Source: Streptomyces sp. NBC_00239
Lineage (GTDB): Bacteria > Actinomycetota > Actinomycetes > Streptomycetales > Streptomycetaceae
NCBI RefSeq assembly: GCF_036194065.1
Contig: NZ_CP108095.1
Location: 5,890,001 to 5,954,000 of the forward strand
DNA length: 64,000 nt
Direction: 5' to 3'
The notes below the pieces were generated by a model that saw only the letters and a list, made by a program, of their open reading frames with translations, was not told where the DNA came from and searched no databases. Shown here one piece after another: positions 1-8,482 of the stretch; positions within the stretch are counted from its first letter, which is position 1; each line of letters begins with the position of its first letter. A program made the position numbers and the translations under genes.

Positions 1-1
1 C

Positions 2-1153
2 GTGCGGAACAAGCAGTTCACGACCGTCCGCCTGCGAGAAGGCTACGACGAGGACGAGGTCGATGCCTTCCTCGACGAGGTCGAAGGCGAACTGACCCGC
101 CTGCTGCGCGAGAACGAGGACCTGCGCGCGAAGCTGGCCGCCGCGACGCGTGCCGCCGCGCAGAACCAGCAGCAGCAGGGCATGCGCAAGCCTGAGCCCC
201 AGGACCAGCGCGGCCCCGGTGCACCCGTGCCCGCCGCCATATCCGGCCCGCCGGTCCAGCAGCAGCCCCCGCAGATGGGTCCGCCCCAGCTGCCCGGTGG
301 TGCGCCGCAGCTCCCGCCCGGCCCCGGTGGACACGGTCCGCAGGGTCCCGGCCCGATGGGCGGCCCCATGGGCGGCCCGATGCAGCACCCGATGCAGGGC
401 AACCCCTCCATGGGTGGCCAGAACCCGATGGGTCAGCCCATGGGTCAGCAGATGCAGCAGCCCATGCAGCAGCAGATGCAGCCGCCGATGCAGCAGCAGA
501 TGCAGCAGCACCAGCCGCCGCAGCTGCCGCAGGGCCAGGGTCCTGGTGGCGACAGCGCCGCCCGTGTCCTGTCGCTCGCGCAGCAGACCGCGGACCAGGC
601 GATCGCGGAGGCCCGTTCCGAGGCCAACAAGATCGTCGGCGAGGCTCGTTCGCGCGCCGAGGGCCTGGAGCGGGACGCCCGCGCCAAGGCCGACGCGCTG
701 GAGCGGGACGCGCAGGAGAAGCATCGCGTCGCGATGGGCTCCCTGGAGTCCGCCCGCGCCACGCTGGAGCGCAAGGTCGAGGACCTGCGCGGCTTCGAGC
801 GCGAGTACCGCACGCGTCTGAAGTCGTACCTGGAGAGCCAGCTGCGTCAGCTGGAGACCCAGGCCGACGACTCGCTCGCGCCGCCGCGTACCCCCGCGAC
901 CGCTTCGCTGCCGCCGGCTCCGCAGCCTTCGATGGCTCCCGCCGGGTCGATGGGCGGCCACTCCATGGGCGGTCCCTCGCCGATGGGTGGGCCTTCGCCG
1001 ATGGGTGGCGGACCGTCCTACGGTGGCGGGCAGCAGCAGATGTCGCCCGCGATGACGCAGCCGATGGCTCCGGTGCGGCCGGCTGCTCCGCAGCCGATGC
1101 AGCAGGCGCCGTCTCCCATGCGCGGCTTCCTGATCGACGAGGACGACAACTGA
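2..1153 (+). CDS. divIVA: DivIVA polar growth protein (5' end outside window)
   Basis: Cytoskeletal coiled-coil protein that marks hyphal tips and directs polar growth in actinomycetes; it binds curved membrane through its N-terminal domain. The visible protein begins inside the conserved N-terminal domain (VRNKQFTTVRLREGYDEDEV), so I judge that only a few N-terminal residues, including the true start, lie before the window; the GTG at position 2 is an internal valine. A short coiled coil (about residues 20-50) is followed by a linker of roughly 130 residues very rich in Q, M, P and G. A long second coiled coil (about 185-290) follows, then a second low-complexity Met/Gly/Pro tail ending in an acidic stretch. 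The long Q/M/P linker is typical of Streptomyces DivIVA. It is convergent with ileS and separated from it by two hairpins. Confidence 0.95.
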   Translation: MRNKQFTTVRLREGYDEDEVDAFLDEVEGELTRLLRENEDLRAKLAAATRAAAQNQQQQGMRKPEPQDQRGPGAPVPAAISGPPVQQQPPQMGPPQLPGGAPQLPPGPGGHGPQGPGPMGGPMGGPMQHPMQGNPSMGGQNPMGQPMGQQMQQPMQQQMQPPMQQQMQQHQPPQLPQGQGPGGDSAARVLSLAQQTADQAIAEARSEANKIVGEARSRAEGLERDARAKADALERDAQEKHRVAMGSLESARATLERKVEDLRGFEREYRTRLKSYLESQLRQLETQADDSLAPPRTPATASLPPAPQPSMAPAGSMGGHSMGGPSPMGGPSPMGGGPSYGGGQQQMSPAMTQPMAPVRPAAPQPMQQAPSPMRGFLIDEDDN

Positions 1154-1193
1154 CGGGGCGCGCGCTGAGCGCATAGCCGTCGGCAGGCTGTCA

Positions 1194-1237
1194 GGGCCGG
1201 GCCCCTGGATCCCCTAGTGGATCCGGGGGCCCGGCCC
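1194..1237 (+). terminator. Rho-independent-like terminator of divIVA
   Basis: A 19-base inverted repeat with one imperfect position and a 6-base loop begins about 40 bases after the divIVA stop and is followed by TTTCG. The strength and position fit transcription termination of divIVA. Confidence 0.8.
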
Positions 1238-1342
1238 TTTCGCGTGCGGGCCGGTTCCCGGGCGGGCGGCGTGGGGTGCCCTGCGGGGCTGGTCCCCTAC
1301 CCGCCCTTTCGCCGTTTCCCGGGGCTCCGCCCCGGACCCCGC

Positions 1343-1486
1343 GCCTCAAACGCCGGCGAGGCTGGAATGTGCCGCTGTGCGGCAACATCGAGTCCGTCCG
1401 GCGCCACACCCCCGCGCCTCAAACGCCGGCGAGGCTGGAATGTGCCGCTGCCCGGCAGCATCGAGTCCGTCCGGCGCCCCCGCTTT
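1343..1486. repeat. Two tandem copies of the intergenic GCCTCAAACGCCGGCGAGGC element
   Basis: The core GCCTCAAACGCCGGCGAGGC occurs at 1343-1362 and again at 1416-1435. Each copy is followed by a nearly identical stretch (GGAATGTGCCGCTG, then CATCGAGTCCGTCCGGCGCC), so a unit of about 73 bases is tandemly duplicated. The same core occurs in four other intergenic regions of this window and never inside a gene. It accounts for most of the 412-base gap between divIVA and ileS. Confidence 0.8.
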
Positions 1487-1512
1487 CGGGAAAGGGCGGG
1501 GTGGGGAAACAG

Positions 1513-1542
1513 AAACGGCGCCCCCCGGAGGGGGCGCCGTTT
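1513..1542. terminator. Bidirectional hairpin between divIVA and ileS
   Basis: A perfect 13-base stem (AAACGGCGCCCCC with its complement) and a 4-base loop lie 23 bases beyond the ileS stop. The A and T ends allow it to act on either strand. Confidence 0.75.
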
Positions 1543-1565
1543 CGGGCGGCGGGGCCGCAGGGCGG

Positions 1566-4500
1566 TTACGCCTTGCGGAGGCGGAAGGTCAGGGACAGGG
1601 ACTCGTCCGTGAACGGGTCACCGTACGTGCCGTCCGCCTCGCCGGCGGCGTAGTCCGTGGCGAGGACCTCGTCCGCGATCAGCGCCGCGTGGTCCGTCAG
1701 GGCCGTGACGACCTCGTCGGACTCGGCGGACCACCGCAGGGCGATGCGGTCGGCCACGTCGAGGCCCGAGTTCTTGCGGGCCTCCTGGATCAGCCGGATC
1801 GCGTCGCGGGCCAGGCCCGCCAGCCGCAGCTCCGGGGTGATCTCCAGGTCGAGGGCGACGGTCGCGCCCGCGTCGGAGGCCACGGACCAGCCCTCGCGCG
1901 GGGTCTCGGTGATGATGACCTCCTCGGGGGAGAGGGCCACCTCCTCGCCGTCGACGGTCACGGTGGCGTTGCCGGCGCGCAGGGCCAGGGACAGCGCGGC
2001 GGCGTCGGCCGCGGCCACCGCCTTCGCGACGTCCTGTACGCCCTTGCCGAAGCGCTTGCCCAGGGCACGGAAGTTCGCCTTGGCGGTGGTGTCCACCAGC
2101 GAGCCGCCGACCTCGGAGAGGGAGGCCAGGGAGGAGACGTTCAGCTCCTCCGTGATCTGCGCGTGCAGGTCCTGCGAGAGGGCCTCGAAGCCGGTGGCCG
2201 CGACCAGCGCGCGGGACAGCGGCTGGCGGGTCTTGACGCCGGACTCGGCGCGGGTGGCGCGGCCCAGCTCGACCAGGCGCCGGACCAGCAGCATCTGCTG
2301 GGACAGGACCGGGTCGATCGCCGAGGTGTCCGCGACCGGCCAGGTGGAGAGGTGCACCGACTCCGGGGCGTCCGGGGTCACCGGGACGATCATGTCCTGC
2401 CAGACCCGCTCGGTGATGAACGGGGTCAGCGGGGCCAGCAGGCGGGTGACCGTCTCGACCACGTCGTGCAGGGTGCGCAGCGCGGCCTTGTCGCCCTGCC
2501 AGAAGCGGCGGCGCGAGCGGCGGACGTACCAGTTCGAGAGGTCGTCGACGAAGGCGGACAGCAGCTTGCCGGCCCGCTGGGTGTCGTACGACTCCATCGC
2601 CTCCGTGACCTCGGAGACGAGGGTGTGGAGCTCCGAAAGGAGCCAGCGGTCGAGGACCGTGCGGTCGGCCGGCGCCGGGTCGGCCGCGGAGGGGGCCCAG
2701 TTCGACGTACGGGCGTACAGGGCCTGGAAGGCCACCGTGTTCCAGTACGTGAGGAGGGTCTTGCGGACGACCTCCTGGATGGTGCCGTGGCCGACGCGGC
2801 GGGCCGCCCACGGGGAGCCGCCGGCCGCCATGAACCAGCGGACCGCGTCCGCGCCGTGCTGGTCCATGAGCGGGATGGGCTGCAGGATGTTGCCCAGGTG
2901 CTTGGACATCTTGCGGCCGTCCTCGGCGAGGATGTGGCCCAGGCAGACCACGTTCTCGTACGAGGACTTGTCGAAGACCAGGGTGCCGACCGCCATCAGC
3001 GTGTAGAACCAGCCGCGGGTCTGGTCGATCGCCTCCGAGATGAACTGCGCCGGGTAGCGCTTCTCGAAGATCTCCTTGTTCTTGTACGGGTAGCCCCACT
3101 GCGCGAACGGCATCGAGCCCGAGTCGTACCAGGCGTCGATGACCTCCGGCACGCGGACCGCTTCGAGCGAGCAGCCCTCGTGCGTGCAGGTGAAGGTGAC
3201 GTCGTCGATGTACGGCCGGTGCGGGTCCAGGGCCGAGTGGTCGGCGCCGGACAGCTCGGACAGCTCGGCGCGCGAGCCGACGCAGGTGAGGTGGTTCTCC
3301 TCGCAGCGCCAGATCGGCAGCGGCGTGCCCCAGTAGCGGTTGCGGGACAGCGCCCAGTCGATGTTGTTGTTGAGCCAGTCGCCGAAGCGGCCCTGCTTGA
3401 CCGAGTCGGGGAACCAGTTCGTCTTCTCGTTCTCCCGCAGCATCGCGTCCTTGACGGCGGTGGTGCGGATGTACCAGGACGGCTGCGCGTAGTACAGCAG
3501 CGCGGTGTGGCAGCGCCAGCAGTGCGGGTAGCTGTGCTCGTACGAGATGTGCCGGAAGAGCAGGCCGCGGGCGTCGAGGTCGGCGGTCAGCTGCTCGTCG
3601 GCCTTCTTGAAGAAGATGCCGCCGACCAGCGGGACCTCCTCCTCGAAGGTGCCGTCGGGGCGGACCGGGTTCACGACGGGCAGGCCGTACGCGCGGCAGA
3701 CGGCGAGGTCGTCGGCGCCGAAGGCGGGGGCTTGGTGGACCAGACCCGTGCCGTCCTCGGTCGTGACGTACTCGGCGTTCACGACGTAGTGGGCCGGAGC
3801 CGGGAACTCGACGAGCGAGAACGGGCGCTCGTACGTCCAGCGCTCCATCTCCTTGCCCGTGAAGGTCTGGCCGGTGGCCTCCCAGCCCTCGCCGAGCGCC
3901 TTCTCCAGCAGCGGCTGGGCGACGACGACCTTCTCCTCGCCGTTGGTGGCGACGAGGTACGTGACGTCCGGGTGCGCGGCGACCGCGGTGTTGGACACCA
4001 GGGTCCACGGGGTGGTCGTCCAGACCAGCAGCGCGGCCTCACCGGCGAGCGGGCCGGAGGTCAGCGGGAAGCGGACGTAGACGGACGGGTCGACGACCGT
4101 CTCGTAGCCCTGGGCCAGCTCGTGGTCGGAGAGGCCGGTGCCGCAGCGCGGGCACCAGGGGGCGACGCGGTGGTCCTGGACCAGCAGGCCCTTGTTGAAG
4201 ATCTCCTTAAGCGACCACCAGACGGACTCGACGTACTCCGGGTCCATGGTCCGGTAGGCGTCGTCGAGGTCCACCCAGTAGCCCATGCGGGTCGTGAGCT
4301 CGGCGAAGGCGTCGGTGTGGCGGGTCACGGACTCGCGGCACTTGGCGTTGAACTCGGCGATGCCGTACGCCTCGATGTCCTGCTTGCCGTTGAAGCCGAG
4401 CTCCTTCTCGACGGCGAGCTCGACGGGCAGGCCGTGGCAGTCCCAGCCGGCCTTGCGGGCGACGTGGTAGCCGCGCATGGTGCGGAACCGGGGGAAGACG

Positions 4501-4712
4501 TCCTTGAAGACGCGGGCCTCGATGTGGTGCGCGCCGGGCATGCCGTTGGCGGTCGGCGGGCCCTCGTAGAAGACCCACTCCGGGCGGCCCTCGGACTGCT
4601 CCAGGGTCTTGGCGAAGGTCTTGCTCTCCTGCCAGAACTCCAGGACGGCGTGTTCCAGGGCGGGCAGGTCGACCTGGGCGGGGACCGGGCGGTACTGCGG
4701 CGGTGTGGTCAT
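1566..4712 (-). CDS. ileS: Isoleucyl-tRNA synthetase
   Basis: Charges tRNA-Ile with isoleucine in the cytoplasm and edits misactivated valine. The product is 1048 aa, the usual length for the long actinobacterial IleRS. The class I ATP-binding signature is at residues 51-63 (GPPTANGMPGAHH, the HIGH-box equivalent) and the KMSKH loop at about residue 600 (DGRKMSKHLGN). The GPPTANG-type box places it with the second, eukaryote-like IleRS type, whose members are often insensitive to mupirocin (family knowledge, not shown here). The ATG at 4712 is chosen because a GGAGGAAGAG Shine-Dalgarno lies just upstream and the protein then begins MTTPPQYRPV. Longer reading frames run into the T-box leader. 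Expression is predicted to be controlled by that leader. Confidence 0.97.
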   Translation of the reverse strand: MTTPPQYRPVPAQVDLPALEHAVLEFWQESKTFAKTLEQSEGRPEWVFYEGPPTANGMPGAHHIEARVFKDVFPRFRTMRGYHVARKAGWDCHGLPVELAVEKELGFNGKQDIEAYGIAEFNAKCRESVTRHTDAFAELTTRMGYWVDLDDAYRTMDPEYVESVWWSLKEIFNKGLLVQDHRVAPWCPRCGTGLSDHELAQGYETVVDPSVYVRFPLTSGPLAGEAALLVWTTTPWTLVSNTAVAAHPDVTYLVATNGEEKVVVAQPLLEKALGEGWEATGQTFTGKEMERWTYERPFSLVEFPAPAHYVVNAEYVTTEDGTGLVHQAPAFGADDLAVCRAYGLPVVNPVRPDGTFEEEVPLVGGIFFKKADEQLTADLDARGLLFRHISYEHSYPHCWRCHTALLYYAQPSWYIRTTAVKDAMLRENEKTNWFPDSVKQGRFGDWLNNNIDWALSRNRYWGTPLPIWRCEENHLTCVGSRAELSELSGADHSALDPHRPYIDDVTFTCTHEGCSLEAVRVPEVIDAWYDSGSMPFAQWGYPYKNKEIFEKRYPAQFISEAIDQTRGWFYTLMAVGTLVFDKSSYENVVCLGHILAEDGRKMSKHLGNILQPIPLMDQHGADAVRWFMAAGGSPWAARRVGHGTIQEVVRKTLLTYWNTVAFQALYARTSNWAPSAADPAPADRTVLDRWLLSELHTLVSEVTEAMESYDTQRAGKLLSAFVDDLSNWYVRRSRRRFWQGDKAALRTLHDVVETVTRLLAPLTPFITERVWQDMIVPVTPDAPESVHLSTWPVADTSAIDPVLSQQMLLVRRLVELGRATRAESGVKTRQPLSRALVAATGFEALSQDLHAQITEELNVSSLASLSEVGGSLVDTTAKANFRALGKRFGKGVQDVAKAVAAADAAALSLALRAGNATVTVDGEEVALSPEEVIITETPREGWSVASDAGATVALDLEITPELRLAGLARDAIRLIQEARKNSGLDVADRIALRWSAESDEVVTALTDHAALIADEVLATDYAAGEADGTYGDPFTDESLSLTFRLRKA

Positions 4713-5005
4713 GAGGCTGAACTCTTCCTCCGGCGGGCTGTCGTCTCCGTCCGGAGGGACGAGAGCGCGCAGCTCCCGCGGTACCACCCTCCTTGGCCGC
4801 CGGAGCGCGTGCGCGCCCGATGACCCCCTCATTGGGGTGCGAAGCCGGTTCTACTCGCCGCACGGACCCCTGCGGGCCCCGTGCGGGCTTTCTTCCGGCG
4901 GCTCCGGGGTGATCCTTCGCATCGCGCTCGCCCCCGGGCTCTCACCGTCCCCGGGTCGCTCCTGGCTGCGTCCGACGCTACTCGTCCCCATCCATGCCTC
5001 TCGCT
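4713..5005 (-). promoter_or_regulatory. T-box riboswitch leader of ileS (translational type, Ile specifier)
   Basis: The minus strand carries the T-box core TGGTACCGCGG (within 4776-4786) that pairs with the uncharged tRNA acceptor end. An ATC isoleucine specifier lies in GAAGGATCACC (4911-4913). GGAGGG (4792-4787) can pair with CCCTCC (4758-4753), enclosing the T-box bulge as an antisequestrator. Alternatively CCTCCGG (4757-4751) can pair with CCGGAGG (4733-4727), which contains the ileS Shine-Dalgarno. These two pairings exclude each other, as expected of a riboswitch acting on translation. There is no T-run, so transcription attenuation is unlikely. Uncharged tRNA-Ile should expose the ribosome site. 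The 5' boundary is inferred from the promoter. Confidence 0.9.
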
Positions 5006-5011
5006 GGGCCC

Positions 5012-5040
5012 AGTGTAAGGGCCGCGGGGCGGCTCGGCAG
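5012..5040 (-). promoter_or_regulatory. Candidate promoter for the ileS leader
   Basis: On the minus strand a -10 TACACT (5017-5012) is preceded by 17 bases and a weak -35 CTGCCG (5040-5035). This would start transcription near 5005, immediately before the T-box stem I region. Confidence 0.55.
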
Positions 5041-5327
5041 ACCGGTTTGCGGGGCGCCGCGCGGGGTGCGGTCCCGGCCGCGGGGCGGGGGCGCGCGGGA
5101 GCCGTCGGGCGTCGCCCGAATGGCCCGACGCGCCCGCCGCGGCGCCGGTGGCTCCCGCGGAGCGGATTACCGGGCGGCGAGCTGGGAACAAGGGAGGGCA
5201 GACACACCTGGTGGGGGCAGTGGGCGGGTCCGGGTGGCGGCGTGCCCCGTTGCCGCGGCGCCGGAGTCGATTTATCGTCCCAGCACGATTCGCGCGCAAG
5301 ATCACAATATGTGAAGGGGCCGCGGCC

Positions 5328-6317
5328 ATGGTGGCGAAGAAGACCGCCGAGAAGAAGACGGCGTCCAAGAAGTCCGCCGGCACGGCCAAGGGCGTGGCCG
5401 GCAAGAAGAGCACCGCGACGGCCGCGAAGAAGGCCGCCGTGAAGGGTTCCGCGACGCCCCGCAAGACGGCTTCCGGAAAGGCCGCGCCGAACGGGACGGC
5501 GGTGGACAAGGCCGCGGCCGCCACGACCACACCGGTCAAGACCGCGGCCGGCAAGACCGTGCAGGTCAAGACCGCGGCCGGCAAGGCGGCGGGCGAGGCC
5601 GCGCCGCGCAAGACCGCCGCGAAGCGGGCAACGGCGAAGCGGGCTCCGACGAAGGCGGCGCACGGCGACGCGGCTCCGGCGGCGGCCGGGAAGGCCGCGC
5701 CCGCCCGGCGGACCGCAGCGGGCAAGGCCCCGGCCGGGGCCGCCACCACCGAGGCGGCCGCGGCCGCCGAGCAGCAGGAGACGGGAGCCGAAGTGGTCGC
5801 GAAGAAGAGCACCGGCACGGCAAGCGGTACGGCGCGCACCTCCACGGCGAGGAAGACGGCCGAGGCGGCCACCAGCGGCCTGCCCAGGACCCGCGCGACC
5901 GGCGCCGGGCCGGTGGAGCCGGGCGAGCTCGCCGTACGCCCCGGCGAGGACCCCTGGACCCCGGACGAGGTGGCCGGGGCCCGGGCCGAGCTGGAGAGCG
6001 AGGTGCTGCGGCTGCGCGCCGAGCTGGACGCCTCCGAGCAGGCCATCTCCGGGCTGATGCGGGACTCCGGCGACGGCGCGGGCGACGACCAGGCGGACAC
6101 CGGGGCGAAGAACATCACCCGGGAGCACGAGCTCTCGCTGGCCTCGAACGCCCGCGAGATGCTGGAGCAGAGCGAGCGGGCCCTGGAGCGCCTGGCGGCG
6201 GGCACGTACGGGGTCTGCGAGAGCTGCGGCAAGCCCATCGGCAAGGCGCGCATGCAGGCCTTCCCACGGGCCACGCTGTGCGTGGAGTGCAAGCAGCAGC
6301 AGGAGCGCCGGCACTAG
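5328..6317 (+). CDS. Histone H1-like / DksA-TraR zinc-finger fusion protein
   Basis: A 329-aa protein in two halves. Residues 1 to about 200 are low-complexity, rich in Lys, Ala and Thr (KKTA and AAGKA type repeats), as in bacterial histone H1-like proteins, and should bind DNA. The C-terminal third is a DksA/TraR domain: a coiled-coil helix followed by a C4 zinc finger with Cys297, Cys300, Cys318 and Cys321 (CESCGK and CVEC). The likely role is nucleoid association and/or modulation of RNA polymerase through its secondary channel. Proteins of this architecture have been reported among Streptomyces nucleoid proteins (from memory). The ATG at 5328 is chosen because the Lys-rich pattern begins there; upstream codons look non-coding. 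The 287 bases between the ileS promoter and this gene show no other clear feature. Confidence 0.85.
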   Translation: MVAKKTAEKKTASKKSAGTAKGVAGKKSTATAAKKAAVKGSATPRKTASGKAAPNGTAVDKAAAATTTPVKTAAGKTVQVKTAAGKAAGEAAPRKTAAKRATAKRAPTKAAHGDAAPAAAGKAAPARRTAAGKAPAGAATTEAAAAAEQQETGAEVVAKKSTGTASGTARTSTARKTAEAATSGLPRTRATGAGPVEPGELAVRPGEDPWTPDEVAGARAELESEVLRLRAELDASEQAISGLMRDSGDGAGDDQADTGAKNITREHELSLASNAREMLEQSERALERLAAGTYGVCESCGKPIGKARMQAFPRATLCVECKQQQERRH

Positions 6318-6398
6318 GAAGGCCGTGACGACCTGCGGTGCCTCGACGGGTGTGACGTACCCTCGTGGTGGTCGAGCACCTAGGTTGAGGGAATCCAC

Positions 6399-6956
6399 GT
6401 GGCAGAGGCGGAGAGCATCACCGGTACGCCAGAGGTCGGCGAAGCCGGGCCGGAGGCCGCGCAGCCCAAGGGGCGGCGGCGGATCACGGCCCTGCTGGTC
6501 GTCGCCGTGCTCGCGTACCTGCTGGACCTGGGCAGCAAGATGCTCGTGGTGGCGAAGCTGGAGCACCGGGCGCCGATCGAGATCGTCGGCGACCTGCTCA
6601 GGTTCGACGCGATCCGCAACCCGGGCGCCGCCTTCGGTTTCGGCGAGGCCTTCACGATCATCTTCACGCTGATCGCGGCGACCGTGATCGTGGTCATCGT
6701 GCGCCTGGCGCGCAAGCTGTACAGCCTGCCCTGGGCGATCGCGCTGGGTCTGCTGCTGGGCGGCGCGCTGGGCAATCTCACCGACCGGATCTTCCGTTCC
6801 CCGGGGATCTTCCGGGGCGCCGTGGTCGACTTCATCGCGCCGGCGAACTTCGCCGTCTTCAACCTCGCGGACTCCGCGATCGTGTGCGGCGGCATCCTGA
6901 TCGTGCTGCTCTCCTTCAAGGGTCTGGACCCGGACGGGACCGTCCACAAGGACTGA
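6399..6956 (+). CDS. lspA: Lipoprotein signal peptidase (signal peptidase II)
   Basis: Membrane aspartyl protease that removes signal peptides from diacylglyceryl-modified prolipoproteins, acting after Lgt (also in this window, at 44695). The protein is 185 aa with a short cytoplasmic N-tail and four hydrophobic segments (about residues 30-50, 85-102, 110-125 and 150-172). Both catalytic aspartates are present: Asp129 in GNLTDR and Asp158 in FNLADS. The conserved NPGAAFG motif is at about residues 74-80. A GTG start is supported by GAGGGAA upstream. The gene order lspA-rluD is the usual actinobacterial and firmicute arrangement. Confidence 0.96.
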   Translation: MAEAESITGTPEVGEAGPEAAQPKGRRRITALLVVAVLAYLLDLGSKMLVVAKLEHRAPIEIVGDLLRFDAIRNPGAAFGFGEAFTIIFTLIAATVIVVIVRLARKLYSLPWAIALGLLLGGALGNLTDRIFRSPGIFRGAVVDFIAPANFAVFNLADSAIVCGGILIVLLSFKGLDPDGTVHKD

Positions 6957-6984
6957 CGCGGCGGGGCCGGGCGACGGAGTCCTG

Positions 6985-6996
6985 CATACTCGACGG
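6985..6996 (+). promoter_or_regulatory. -10 hexamer for a leaderless rluD transcript
   Basis: CATACT (6985-6990) is separated from the rluD GTG by exactly 6 bases, so transcription would begin at or beside the start codon. No Shine-Dalgarno sequence is visible. Confidence 0.55.
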
Positions 6997-7938
6997 GTGA
7001 GCACGATTCCCGAGATCCGAACCCTGCCCGTACCCGATGGCCTCGAAGGCGAGCGCGTGGACGCCGCGATCGCCCGTATGTTCGGGTTCTCCCGGACCAA
7101 GGCGGCCGAGCTCGCCGCCTCCGGCAAGGTGTCGGTCGACGGCAGTGTCGTCGGGAAGTCCGAGCGCGTGCACGGCGGCGCCTGGCTCGAAGTCGAGATG
7201 CCCGGCGCCCCGCGCCCCGTGGAGATCGTCGCCGAGCCCGTCGAAGGCATGGAGATCGTCCACGACGACGAGGACATCGTCGTCATCATGAAGCCGGTGG
7301 GCGTCGCCGCCCACCCGAGCCCCGGCTGGACCGGCACCACCGTGATCGGCGGCCTCGCCGCCGCCGGCTACCGGATCTCCACCTCCGGCGCCGCCGAGCG
7401 CCAGGGCATCGTGCACCGCCTCGACGTGGGCACCTCCGGCCTGATGGTCGTCGCCAAGTCCGAGCGCGCCTACACCTCGCTCAAGTACCAGTTCCGCGAG
7501 CGGATCGTGGACAAGCGCTACCACACGCTGGTCCAGGGCCACCCGGACCCGATGAGCGGCACCATTGACGCGCCCATCGGCCGGCACCCCCAGCACGACT
7601 ACAAGTGGGCCGTCATCCAGGACGGCAAGGCCTCGGTCACGCACTACGACCTCATCGAGGCGTTCCGCGCGGCCTCCCTGCTCGACATCAAGCTGGAGAC
7701 CGGCCGCACCCACCAGATCCGCGTGCACATGTCCGCGCACCGGCACCCCTGCGTCGGCGACCTGACGTACGGCGCCGACCCGACCATCGCCAAGCGGCTG
7801 GGCCTGACCCGGCAGTGGCTGCACGCGGTGCGCCTCGGCTTCAACCACCCGTCGGACGGCGAGTGGGTCGAGTTCTCCAGCACCTACCCGCAGGACCTCC
7901 AGCACGCGCTGGAGATCATCCGGGCGGAGAGCGAGTGA
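6997..7938 (+). CDS. rluD: RluD-family 23S rRNA pseudouridine synthase
   Basis: Converts uridines of large-subunit rRNA to pseudouridine. The protein is 313 aa with an N-terminal S4 RNA-binding domain (about residues 15-70) and a catalytic RluA/RluD domain with motif [12 protein letters not shown], whose Asp is the catalytic residue (about residue 142). It ends with the conserved [10 protein letters not shown] region. The GTG at 6997 is 6 bases after a -10-like hexamer, suggesting a leaderless mRNA. The stop codon overlaps the next gene by 4 bases. The exact target uridines cannot be read from sequence. Confidence 0.93.
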   Translation: MSTIPEIRTLPVPDGLEGERVDAAIARMFGFSRTKAAELAASGKVSVDGSVVGKSERVHGGAWLEVEMPGAPRPVEIVAEPVEGMEIVHDDEDIVVIMKPVGVAAHPSPGWTGTTVIGGLAAAGYRISTSGAAERQGIVHRLDVGTSGLMVVAKSERAYTSLKYQFRERIVDKRYHTLVQGHPDPMSGTIDAPIGRHPQHDYKWAVIQDGKASVTHYDLIEAFRAASLLDIKLETGRTHQIRVHMSAHRHPCVGDLTYGADPTIAKRLGLTRQWLHAVRLGFNHPSDGEWVEFSSTYPQDLQHALEIIRAESE

Positions 7939-8384
7939 CCGCCGCTCCTCAGGTGCGGGTCGCCGCCACGGCGGACGACCGGGCGGCGTGCTTCGCCGTC
8001 CGGCGCGCGGTCTTCGTGACCGAGCAGTCGGTGCCCGAGGAGATCGAGTACGACGCGCACGACGCGGCCGCCGTGCACGTCCTGGCGGTCGGCGCCGACG
8101 GCGCGCCGCTGGGCACCGCCCGGCTGCTCACCGGCATCGAGGGTCCCGGCACCGGCTCGCTGGGCCGGCTCGCCGTCACCGAGGCCGCCCGCGGCCTCGG
8201 CATCGGCGCCGCCCTGGTCCGCGCCGTCGAGGCGGAAGCCGCCCGGCGCGGCCTGACCTCGGTCGACCTGCACGCGCAGACGCACGCGCTGGGTTTCTAC
8301 GAGCGCCTGGGATACGCCGCGTACGGCCCGGAGTTCGAGGACGCCGGCATGCCGCACCGCGCCATGCGCCGCCCGCTGCCCTAG
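7935..8384 (+). CDS. GNAT-family N-acetyltransferase
   Basis: A 149-aa single-domain acetyltransferase. The acetyl-CoA binding loop is visible as [20 protein letters not shown] (about residues 75-94), followed by a C-terminal strand containing GFYERLGY. The N-terminal [21 protein letters not shown] resembles the ElaA/YjcF branch of the family, whose substrates are generally unknown. It starts at a GTG overlapping the rluD stop (GTGA) and is therefore translationally coupled to it. Confidence 0.88.
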   Translation: MTAAPQVRVAATADDRAACFAVRRAVFVTEQSVPEEIEYDAHDAAAVHVLAVGADGAPLGTARLLTGIEGPGTGSLGRLAVTEAARGLGIGAALVRAVEAEAARRGLTSVDLHAQTHALGFYERLGYAAYGPEFEDAGMPHRAMRRPLP

Positions 8385-8482
8385 GGAGACCGCCGTACGG
8401 GCCACCCGCGGCCGGCCCGGCCCGTGGCGCCGCGATGCCCTGTATCCGCGGGTTGTTCGCACCGGCGTGGCAGGGTGGGCGA

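Noticed and set aside
1377..4823. Very long open frames opposite ileS, and similarly opposite dnaE (17909-21448), gltB (55540-60567) and trpE (36976-40542)
   Set aside because: These are antisense shadows caused by the extreme GC bias at codon third positions. Their products are Arg/Gly/Ala or Val/Asp/Gly-rich with no recognisable domain, while the opposite strand encodes complete known enzymes.
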